From CAZYVA01 sp964650695 (GTDB lineage Bacteria; Bacillota; Clostridia; Lachnospirales; Lachnospiraceae), in contig CAZYVA010000090.1 in assembly GCA_964650695.1 (NCBI GenBank), positions 1 to 6,998 of the forward strand: 6,998 nt of DNA, read 5' to 3'. Numbering within the stretch: the stretch's first letter is position 1; every line of letters begins with the position of its first letter. The notes below the pieces were generated by a model. The model had not been told where the DNA came from. It saw only the letters and a program-made list of their open reading frames with translations, and did not search any database. The translations under genes and the position numbers were made by a program. This document shows, piece after piece, positions 1-5,629 of this stretch.

Positions 1-2
1 AT

Positions 3-668
3 TCACAGGACGAGATTTACACGATTGTCCGGGATATTTACAATTCGACCATTTTCTCCGATATTGTAAAACGGAACCAGGTCAGGAAAATCGATCAGTT
101 GGAACGTGTTGTCAAGTACACTTTTCAAAATGTCGGCAACACATTTTCTGCAAAGTCAATTTCCGATTACCTGAAATCGGAACGCAGGACGCTTGATAAT
201 GAGACGGTATACAGCTATCTTGAAAAGCTGGAAAAAGCGTATCTGCTCCACCGCTGCTCCCGGTATGATTTGCAGGGTAGGGAAATTTTGAAAACACAGG
301 AGAAGTTTTACCTTGCGGATAACGCCCTGCGCTACAGCGTCCTCGGCTATAACGCAGACAGCGTCGCCGCAAGTCTTGAAAACATTGTATACCTGGAACT
401 TTGCCGCAGAGGATACACCGTTTATATTGGAAAAACAAATGACGGAGAAATCGACTTTGTAGCAACGAGACAAAACGATAAACTTTATGTTCAGGTTACG
501 CAGGAGATCGGTTCTGAAAAGACGCAAAAACGGGAATACAACCGTCTGCTTGAGATACACGACAACTACCCCAAATATGTACTCCGGGCAGATGAATTTG
601 CAGGCGGAAACTATGAGGGCATTCAGACCATGCACATAGCAGATTTTCTGCTCAGCCCGGAATATTAA
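3..668 (+). CDS. AAA+ ATPase, DUF4143 family, C-terminal part (5' end outside window)
   Basis: The reading frame is open from base 3, so the gene enters from the left. The first in-window start-like codon (TTG at 99) is only an internal Leu. The 221 visible residues lack the Walker A/B ATPase core. They hold the segment that normally follows it: a winged-helix-like part (about residues 30-80) and then a DUF4143 domain, which resembles PD-(D/E)XK nucleases. Visible family marks are Glu126 and Glu132 in an ENIVYLEL helix, Asp151 in GEIDFV, and Gln164 in YVQVT, where a classical nuclease would carry ExK. Members of this family are usually lone soluble ATPases of about 400-450 residues with no settled function, common in Clostridia and Bacteroides and often in variable regions. 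No partner gene is visible. Hand-sampled lines are about 45% G+C, against roughly 60% in parts of glgX, which fits a separate origin. No hairpin-plus-U terminator follows. The family call is confident; the role is unknown. Confidence 0.85.
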   Translation, partial: SQDEIYTIVRDIYNSTIFSDIVKRNQVRKIDQLERVVKYTFQNVGNTFSAKSISDYLKSERRTLDNETVYSYLEKLEKAYLLHRCSRYDLQGREILKTQEKFYLADNALRYSVLGYNADSVAASLENIVYLELCRRGYTVYIGKTNDGEIDFVATRQNDKLYVQVTQEIGSEKTQKREYNRLLEIHDNYPKYVLRADEFAGGNYEGIQTMHIADFLLSPEY

Positions 669-696
669 AATCAAATCCAACCGCTAGGAATCATTC

Positions 697-725
697 TTGT
701 CTTTTTCGCAGCCACGCTTTATAAT
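697..725 (+). promoter_or_regulatory. Sigma-A-type promoter of glgX
   Basis: A -35 TTGTCT (697-702) and a perfect -10 TATAAT (720-725) are separated by 17 bases, the ideal spacing. Transcription would start near 731-733, giving a leader of about 60 bases before the glgX start. It lies in the 126-base gap after the ATPase gene, so glgX is probably transcribed independently of that gene. Confidence 0.75.
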
Positions 726-739
726 GAAAGTGTTTTACA
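725..739 (+). promoter_or_regulatory. Possible cre-like (CcpA) operator at the glgX start site
   Basis: TGAAAGTGTTTTACA resembles a catabolite-responsive element such as TGAAAGCGTTTTCA, but has a T for the central C and one extra base in the right half. It can also be read as imperfect inverted arms, TGAAA and TTACA. It starts on the last base of the -10 box and covers the expected transcription start, which is a usual place for CcpA repression. Glycogen debranching is a plausible carbon-regulated function. The match is imperfect and may be chance. Confidence 0.3.
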
Positions 740-744
740 GACCA

Positions 745-767
745 CCGGCAGGCAGTAGCCTGCCCGG
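745..767 (+). promoter_or_regulatory. G+C-rich hairpin in the glgX leader
   Basis: The left arm CCGGCAGGC (745-753) pairs with GCCTGCCCGG (758-767) across an AGTA loop, giving nine pairs with one unpaired base on the right arm. No U-run follows, so it is not an intrinsic terminator. It ends 10 bases before the AAGGAG ribosome binding site (778-783) and leaves that site free. A role in mRNA stability, or as a protein or RNA contact site, is possible but unproven. Confidence 0.5.
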
Positions 768-794
768 ACAGCCGGGGAAGGAGCGTGTTTGTTT

Positions 795-2933
795 ATGGAT
801 AAAGAATATGAAAACAAATATGGAAATGAGAAAGAACCCCCGCACGAGACGGAGCTTGTTTCTGTCAACGGGGAGATGCTGCATATGGCGCCCCTGGATT
901 ATGTCAATGGCTTCGCTGTCCGTCCGGGATTCTATATGTCGGACGGGGCGACGCTGATCCCATGCGGGGTGAATTTTACCGTACAGTCCCAGGGGGCGGT
1001 GTCCTGTGAACTTTTGCTGTTCCATAGGAAAGCTTCCGAACCGTATGCGGTAATCCCTTTTCCGGAACACTACAAGATCGGGAATGTGTATTCGATGATT
1101 GTATTTGATATAGAAGTGGAAGAGTTTGAATACGCCTACCGCCTGGACGGGCCGTATGACCCGGAGCAGGGGTTGTTGTTTGATAAAAAGCACATCCTGC
1201 TTGACCCTTATGCCAAGGCAGTGACAGGGCAGAGTACATGGGGGAAGAAAATCAGCAAAGAAGGATACCGTGCGCGGGTCGTATGGAACAATTTCCAGTG
1301 GGGCGACGAGGTTTCCCCGAAAATCCCGATGGAAGAGCTGATCATTTACGAGATGCATGTGCGGGGGTTTACGAAAATGGCGGGCGATGTCAGCGCGCCG
1401 GGGACTTTCCAGGGCATACGGGAAAAGATCCCCTATTTAAAAGACCTTGGCGTGAATGCGATCGAGCTGATGCCGATTTTTGAATTTGACGAGCTGAGCG
1501 AGCAGCGGGTGGTGGACGGGAAGCCTTTATTGAATTACTGGGGCTACAGCACGGTCAGCTTTTTCGCGCCGAACACCAGTTATTCCGCCGCGATCGAGTA
1601 CAACCGGGAGGGGCGGGAGCTGAAGGAGCTGATCCGGGAGCTGCATGCAAACGGGATAGAGGTGATCCTTGATGTCGTGTTTAACCACACGGCGGAAGGG
1701 GATGAAAACGGCCCTTTCATTTCCTTCAAAGGCTTTGACAACAATATTTATTACCTCTTATCCCCGGATGGCAAATATTTCAATTTCAGCGGCTGCGGGA
1801 ATACAATGAACTGCAACCATCCGATCGTCCAGCGCCTCATTACGGACTGCCTGCGCTACTGGGTGACCACTTACCGGGTGGACGGCTTCCGCTTCGACCT
1901 TGCTTCGATCCTGGGTCGCAATGAGGACGGTTCCCCGATGGAAAAGCCGCCGCTCCTGCAGGCCCTGGCGATGGATCCGATCCTTGGCGGAACGAAGCTG
2001 ATCGCGGAGGCGTGGGATGCCGGCGGTTTGTACCAGGTGGGGAAATTCCCGTCTTTTAAGCGCTGGTCGGAATGGAACGGAAAATACCGGGACGACATGC
2101 GGGAATTCCTGAAAGGCGGCCTGTGGTGCGCCGGCGCGGCTGCCCACCGCATGATTGGCTCCCCGGATATTTACGACCCGATCATCCGGGGGAAGAACGC
2201 TTCTGTCAATTTTATTACGTGCCATGACGGGTTTACCCTGTACGACCTCTATTCGTACAATGAAAAGCACAATCTGGCGAATGGCTGGGGCAACACAGAC
2301 GGCGCGAACGACAACCGGAGCTGGAACTGCGGGGAAGAGGGGGAGACCGAGAACGAGGATGTGTTACGCCTCCGCCGCCGTATGATCAAAAATGCCTGCG
2401 CGGCGCTGATGACAAGCCGGGGGACGCCGATGTTTTTAGCGGGGGATGAATTCTGCAATACCCAATTTGGAAACAACAACCCATATTGCCAGGATAATGA
2501 GATTTCATGGCTGGATTGGGGACGCCTGAAAACGCACAAGGATATCTATCGGTTTTTCCGGGATATGATCCACTTCCGCAAGGAGCATCCCTGTATCTGC
2601 GGGTCATGCGCGCCTGCTTCCTGCGGGCTTCCGGACACCAGCCTCCACGGGGAACATTCCTGGAGCGGCGATTACCATGACAGTTCCCGGTTGATCGCGG
2701 TCATGTTTGCTGGTTATGATCAAAAGAAAAGGAAGGATGATATTGTCTATGTCGCCATCAACGCGTACTGGGAGCCGGTGACGGCGATGCTGCCAGAGCT
2801 TCCGGAGCAGTACCGTTGGAAAATCCAGGCTGATACAGAAAACGAAGAAGAAAGCTTCCATGAACACCCCTGGCCTGTAAAGGGAACATCCATTTGCGTA
2901 GGAGCCCGTTCGGTTGTCGTGCTGACAGCTTGA
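795..2933 (+). CDS. glgX: Glycogen debranching enzyme GlgX (isoamylase-type, GH13_11)
   Basis: This cytosolic enzyme hydrolyses alpha-1,6 branch linkages in glycogen, usually after phosphorylase has trimmed the outer chains. The 712 residues match the family length. An N-terminal CBM48-like beta domain (about 40-125) leads through DPYAKA (from Asp137) into a GH13 barrel. NYWGYST is the isoamylase/GlgX-type signature rather than that of type I pullulanase. The four GH13 regions are intact: DVVFNH (293-298), GFRFDLAS with nucleophile Asp368, AEAWDAGG with acid Glu405, and CHDGF with His477 and Asp478. There is no signal peptide. ATG at 795 is chosen, with AAGGAG at 778-783 and an 11-base gap. 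The in-frame TTG at 789 is only 5 bases from that site and would add two residues. Many stretches (for example EWNGKYRDD and SWNCGEEGET) recall plant isoamylases. The gene has its own promoter and is followed at once by a second promoter, so it may be monocistronic or may read through into the chemoreceptor. The call is very secure; the exact start is less so. Confidence 0.95.
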   Translation: MDKEYENKYGNEKEPPHETELVSVNGEMLHMAPLDYVNGFAVRPGFYMSDGATLIPCGVNFTVQSQGAVSCELLLFHRKASEPYAVIPFPEHYKIGNVYSMIVFDIEVEEFEYAYRLDGPYDPEQGLLFDKKHILLDPYAKAVTGQSTWGKKISKEGYRARVVWNNFQWGDEVSPKIPMEELIIYEMHVRGFTKMAGDVSAPGTFQGIREKIPYLKDLGVNAIELMPIFEFDELSEQRVVDGKPLLNYWGYSTVSFFAPNTSYSAAIEYNREGRELKELIRELHANGIEVILDVVFNHTAEGDENGPFISFKGFDNNIYYLLSPDGKYFNFSGCGNTMNCNHPIVQRLITDCLRYWVTTYRVDGFRFDLASILGRNEDGSPMEKPPLLQALAMDPILGGTKLIAEAWDAGGLYQVGKFPSFKRWSEWNGKYRDDMREFLKGGLWCAGAAAHRMIGSPDIYDPIIRGKNASVNFITCHDGFTLYDLYSYNEKHNLANGWGNTDGANDNRSWNCGEEGETENEDVLRLRRRMIKNACAALMTSRGTPMFLAGDEFCNTQFGNNNPYCQDNEISWLDWGRLKTHKDIYRFFRDMIHFRKEHPCICGSCAPASCGLPDTSLHGEHSWSGDYHDSSRLIAVMFAGYDQKKRKDDIVYVAINAYWEPVTAMLPELPEQYRWKIQADTENEEESFHEHPWPVKGTSICVGARSVVVLTA

Positions 2934-2940
2934 AACAGCA

Positions 2941-2970
2941 TTGACATTCCTTTTCCGGTTGTGATAGAAT
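2941..2970 (+). promoter_or_regulatory. Strong sigma-A-type promoter of the chemoreceptor operon
   Basis: A perfect -35 TTGACA (2941-2946) is followed after 18 bases by TAGAAT (2965-2970), one mismatch from the -10 consensus. It starts seven bases after the glgX stop codon. Transcription would begin near 2977, giving a leader of about 43 bases. The promoter overlaps an in-frame ATG at 2969, which therefore cannot be the translation start. I see no sigma-D (flagellar) type TAAA/GCCGATAA pair here. Confidence 0.75.
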
Positions 2971-3004
2971 GCAGTATGGTTTAATGTATTTTGACTCTTC
3001 CAAG

Positions 3005-3011
3005 AAAGGAG
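3005..3011 (+). promoter_or_regulatory. Ribosome binding site fixing the chemoreceptor start
   Basis: AAAGGAG lies 8 bases before ATG at 3020. It decides for this start over the upstream in-frame ATG at 2969, which sits inside the promoter. Confidence 0.85.
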
Positions 3012-3019
3012 CCATACAT

Positions 3020-4993
3020 ATGAAAATCCGAGCAAGAATCCGCCTAGTCATGTCCAGTACGCTTTTGTATTCCCTTTTGGTTATGTCCTTTGCCACTCTT
3101 TTCCTGAACTACCGCAGCACGGTGCAGATGCTTAAAAATACGATGGGCAAAACCGCAAGTATCGCTGCGGCCCGGATCAGTGAGGATCTGGCGGGGTATC
3201 AGCGCCTGGCGTATGAGACCGGCTGCCTTGCAAGCCTCGCGGATCCAGGGAGTACAGTTTCTGAACAACAGAGTGTCATGGAGCAAAGGGTACAGTCCTA
3301 CGGTTTTGAGCGCGCCGACCTGGTGGACAGCGATGGCACGAGCCGGTTTGACGGGAAAGACCTTTCCGGGCAGGCATATATACAGGCGGCGTTTGAGGGC
3401 GAAACGTTTGTTTCCACTCCCCAGGAGGGTGCGGACTCCGGTTCTTTGGAGACCTGGGTATCCGCCCCGCTATGGGAGGTCGCTGTCCCGGACTCCCGCG
3501 TTGTCGGAGCGGTCTGTTTTCTGATGCCGGAAACTTTTCTGAATGATATCGTTGCAGAGATCCAGGTTACGGAGAACGGGGGCGCGTATATCCTGGATCA
3601 GGAAGGCTATACCATTGCCCATAAAAATATGGAAAATGTGCTGAACCACGAAAATACCCAGGAAGACGCCAAGAGTGATCCGGCCCTCGATGACCTGGCG
3701 GCTATGGAATCTTCTATGGCCAATGGAGAGGAGGGCTTCGGCAAATATACGTACGGCGGCGTCACAAAGTACCTGGCCTACACGCCTATTGCCGGAACCA
3801 ACGGCTGGAGCATTGGTGTGAATGTCCCGCGGACGGATATCATGGGATCGATCAAGCAGAGCATTTTGTTTACTTTCCTTATCCTTCTGGCGGCTATAAC
3901 GATAGCAACCTTTATCGCCGGGTCTTTGGCCAAAGGGATCAGCCGTCCCATCAATGCTTGTGTAAACCGGATGCTGGCGCTGGCGCAAGGGGATCTGCAT
4001 ACCCCTGTACCCGAAAGCCAGGCCAAGGACGAGACGGGAATTTTATTGAGGGCCGTCCGTGACATGGTGGGTGATTTCAGCCGGGTCATTGAAGATATGG
4101 GATTCCTGCTGGGCGATATGGCAAAGGGGCATTTAGAAGTGCGTTCCCGCTGTGAGGACGCCTACCAGGGTGATTTTGCCGGTTTGCTTCACTCATCGGA
4201 CACCCTGGGAAGCGGCTTGAGCAACACCATGCGGGAGATCAACAATGCGGCGGACCAGGTGGCCAGCGGCAGTTCCCAGGTTTCCGGTACGGCGCAGTCC
4301 CTGGCCCAGGACGCGGCCGAGCAGGCTTCCTCGTCAGAAGAGCTTGTCGCTTCTGTCGAGGATATCTCCAAGCGCTTAGAAGAAACAGCAGCCCAGGCAA
4401 ATATTGCCAGGACAGAGACCTTGGAGACGGAACGGGAGATGGATGTCTGCTCCAGCCATATGGAGACGGTTGTCCGGGCTATGGATGCCATCAATAAAAA
4501 ATCCCAGGAGATCGGGAAGGTCATCAAGCTCGTTGAGGATATCGCTTTCCAGACCAACGTTCTGGCTTTGAACGCCGCTGTGGAAGCGGCCCGGGCAGGA
4601 ACGGCCGGAAAGGGATTCGCTGTTGTGGCGGACGAGGTACGCAACCTTGCCGGAAAGTCTGCGGAGGCATCCCAAAGTACGTCTGTGTTGATCGAAGAAA
4701 CGGTCAAAGCGGTAGAAGAGGGGACTCGTGTTTCCGCTAAGACAGACCAGTCGCTGCGCCAGGTAGCCGAAAGTTCGAAAAAAGTATTCGATGCCGTTGC
4801 ACAGATCGACCACACGACGCAGGAACAGTTTCACGCCATCCAGGATGTGAAAGATTTTATCGATCAGATCTCCGGTGTGGTACAGACCACGTCGGCGACC
4901 GCCGAGCAGTCTGCGGCCGCGAGCCAGGAGCTTTCGGAGCAGGCCCGGCTTCTGAAAGATCAGGTCGGCCGGTTCACACTGCGTAGTAAGTAG
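3020..4993 (+). CDS. Methyl-accepting chemotaxis protein with dCache-like sensor domain
   Basis: This 657-residue receptor senses an extracellular ligand and signals to CheA/CheW. A first membrane helix (about 9-29) is followed by an outside domain (about 30-280) with double-Cache character, best seen in its second half (GGAYILDQEGYTIAH, then NGWSIGVNVPR). The second membrane helix is about 281-304. A HAMP domain with Pro310 spans about 305-358, and a second HAMP-like module (GDMAKGHLEVRS, then YQGDF) follows to about 415. The cytoplasmic coiled-coil hairpin has a highly conserved tip from Ile508 to Gly527. Phe510, Val514, Glu522 and Arg525 correspond to Tsr Phe373, Ile377, Glu385 and Arg388, which contact CheA/CheW and neighbouring trimers. 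Glu440-Glu441 in SSEELVAS is a plausible methylation site. The C-terminus (VGRFTLRSK) lacks the NWETF-type tether. I see no YxxxxRxWY amino-acid-binding motif, so the ligand is unknown. It is the first gene of a probable operon with the V4R and cyclase genes; no che or flagellar genes are in view. Confidence 0.95.
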   Translation: MKIRARIRLVMSSTLLYSLLVMSFATLFLNYRSTVQMLKNTMGKTASIAAARISEDLAGYQRLAYETGCLASLADPGSTVSEQQSVMEQRVQSYGFERADLVDSDGTSRFDGKDLSGQAYIQAAFEGETFVSTPQEGADSGSLETWVSAPLWEVAVPDSRVVGAVCFLMPETFLNDIVAEIQVTENGGAYILDQEGYTIAHKNMENVLNHENTQEDAKSDPALDDLAAMESSMANGEEGFGKYTYGGVTKYLAYTPIAGTNGWSIGVNVPRTDIMGSIKQSILFTFLILLAAITIATFIAGSLAKGISRPINACVNRMLALAQGDLHTPVPESQAKDETGILLRAVRDMVGDFSRVIEDMGFLLGDMAKGHLEVRSRCEDAYQGDFAGLLHSSDTLGSGLSNTMREINNAADQVASGSSQVSGTAQSLAQDAAEQASSSEELVASVEDISKRLEETAAQANIARTETLETEREMDVCSSHMETVVRAMDAINKKSQEIGKVIKLVEDIAFQTNVLALNAAVEAARAGTAGKGFAVVADEVRNLAGKSAEASQSTSVLIEETVKAVEEGTRVSAKTDQSLRQVAESSKKVFDAVAQIDHTTQEQFHAIQDVKDFIDQISGVVQTTSATAEQSAAASQELSEQARLLKDQVGRFTLRSK

Positions 4994-5015
4994 TATGGGC
5001 ATTGATTGGATGATG

Positions 5016-5021
5016 AGGAGG
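5016..5021 (+). promoter_or_regulatory. Ribosome binding site fixing the V4R start
   Basis: A perfect AGGAGG lies 8 bases before ATG at 5030. An in-frame TTG at 5006 lies upstream of this site and would place it inside the coding region, so ATG 5030 is the start. Confidence 0.85.
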
Positions 5022-5029
5022 CAGGAAAA

Positions 5030-5569
5030 ATGGGTGAGAATATTTTCCTGAAAGAAAAAAAGCCCCTGACTTTAGAGGAATATATGGCGTTCAACTCCAA
5101 AGACCGTAAAAACTTGGGGAAAGACGTCCCTTTGACCGTTTACCGTCTGATGGAGTTTTCGTTGAAGGAGCAGTTGACGGAGCAGTTTGGGGTGGAAGAG
5201 CAGATCCGGATTTTCCGGGCGGCGGGCTACCGGGCAGGCGTCTATTTTACGAGCCATGTCTTAGACCAGACGCTGGAGTTGAACGCGTTTATTTCACAGC
5301 TTCAGCAGAAAATGGAAGAGATGTGCATCGGGGTACTGCGTATCGAGAGCTTTGACGCAGAAAGCGGGAAGATCATTTTGACGGTTTCGGAGGATGCGGA
5401 CTGTTCCGGCCTTCCTCTTCTGGGGGAAACGGTGTGCAACTATGATGAAGGATTCATCTCCGGCATCCTGAGCAGCTATCTGCACAGGCCGTACCTGGCG
5501 ACGGAGATTGACTGCTGGGCGACCGGCGCAAGGGTCTGCCGGTTTTGCGCAGAGCCGGACGAAACATAA
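5030..5569 (+). CDS. V4R (4-vinyl reductase-like) domain protein, probable small-molecule sensor
   Basis: This soluble protein of 179 residues has no signal peptide or membrane helix. The C-terminal part carries the V4R signature: Cys125 (DCSG), Cys136 followed by NYDEGFISGIL, then Cys162 (DCWATG) and Cys170 (VCRFC, with Cys173). The spacing matches the C-x(n)-C-x-x-x-EG...C-x-x-x-G-x-x-x-C-x-F pattern of the family. A mostly helical region (about 40-95) with the GYRAG turn fits the rest of the fold. V4R domains occur in BchJ and in aromatic-sensing regulators such as XylR and DmpR, where the domain binds small hydrophobic ligands; the fold is shared with TRAPP Bet3. A catalytic role is not indicated. 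The gene begins 36 bases after the chemoreceptor stop and is 60 bases before the cyclase gene, so a role as a separate sensory partner of either is plausible inference. The first 30 residues match nothing I recognise. The ligand is unknown, and the cysteines could hold metal or act in redox sensing. Confidence 0.82.
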   Translation: MGENIFLKEKKPLTLEEYMAFNSKDRKNLGKDVPLTVYRLMEFSLKEQLTEQFGVEEQIRIFRAAGYRAGVYFTSHVLDQTLELNAFISQLQQKMEEMCIGVLRIESFDAESGKIILTVSEDADCSGLPLLGETVCNYDEGFISGILSSYLHRPYLATEIDCWATGARVCRFCAEPDET

Positions 5570-5582
5570 GGAAACGCTTACA
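5569..5582 (-). promoter_or_regulatory. Possible cre-like (CcpA) site between V4R and cyclase genes
   Basis: Read on the - strand the site is TGTAAGCGTTTCCT, which fits the cre consensus TGWAANCGNTNNCA at every position except the last. It begins on the final base of the V4R stop codon. In mid-operon it could act as a roadblock or serve an internal promoter, though I see no good -35/-10 pair in the gap. A match this good is expected about once per window by chance, so this rests mainly on its intergenic place. Confidence 0.35.
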
Positions 5583-5606
5583 GGCTTATAGGCTTACGGG
5601 CTAAGC
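5576..5606 (+). repeat. Tandem imperfect 8-base repeats before the cyclase gene
   Basis: Three consecutive octamers, GCTTACAG (5576-5583), GCTTATAG (5584-5591) and GCTTACGG (5592-5599), are followed by GCTAAGC. The closing TAAGC (5602-5606) is the reverse complement of each GCTTA. It can therefore form a small 5-pair hairpin with the third copy or alternative ones with earlier copies. The first copy overlaps the cre-like site. No U-run follows, so it is not an intrinsic terminator. Confidence 0.7.
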
Positions 5607-5629
5607 ATTAGAAACTGCGGGGGAAAACC

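Noticed and set aside
57..64. TCCGATAT resembling a sigma-D -10 box
   Set aside because: It lies inside the ATPase coding region, with no TAAA at the right distance and no gene starting behind it.
735..1358. A long open frame on the - strand (207 codons) opposite the glgX leader and 5' part
   Set aside because: It lies opposite a clear GH13 enzyme, has no recognisable domain, and is a by-product of the G+C-rich codon pattern.
1758..2270. A 170-codon open frame on the - strand inside glgX
   Set aside because: It overlaps the catalytic core of GlgX, has no family features and is best explained as an antisense shadow.
2924..2940. GCTG...CAGC pairing at the end of glgX as a terminator
   Set aside because: The stem has only about four pairs and is followed by the -35 box of the next promoter rather than a U-run.
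2969..2971. Upstream in-frame ATG as chemoreceptor start
   Set aside because: It overlaps the -10 box of the promoter and lacks a ribosome binding site, whereas ATG 3020 has AAAGGAG at ideal spacing just before the first membrane helix.
4189..5002. Two 208-codon open frames on the - strand opposite the chemoreceptor signalling domain
   Set aside because: The low-complexity, Ser/Ala-rich translation mirrors the coiled-coil codons of the receptor and has no independent support.
5006..5008. TTG as start of the V4R gene
   Set aside because: The AGGAGG site at 5016-5021 lies downstream of it and serves ATG 5030.
5576..5606. Short CRISPR-like or terminator structure
   Set aside because: The units are only 8 bases without spacers, and the small hairpin has no U-run, so it is neither a CRISPR array nor an intrinsic terminator.
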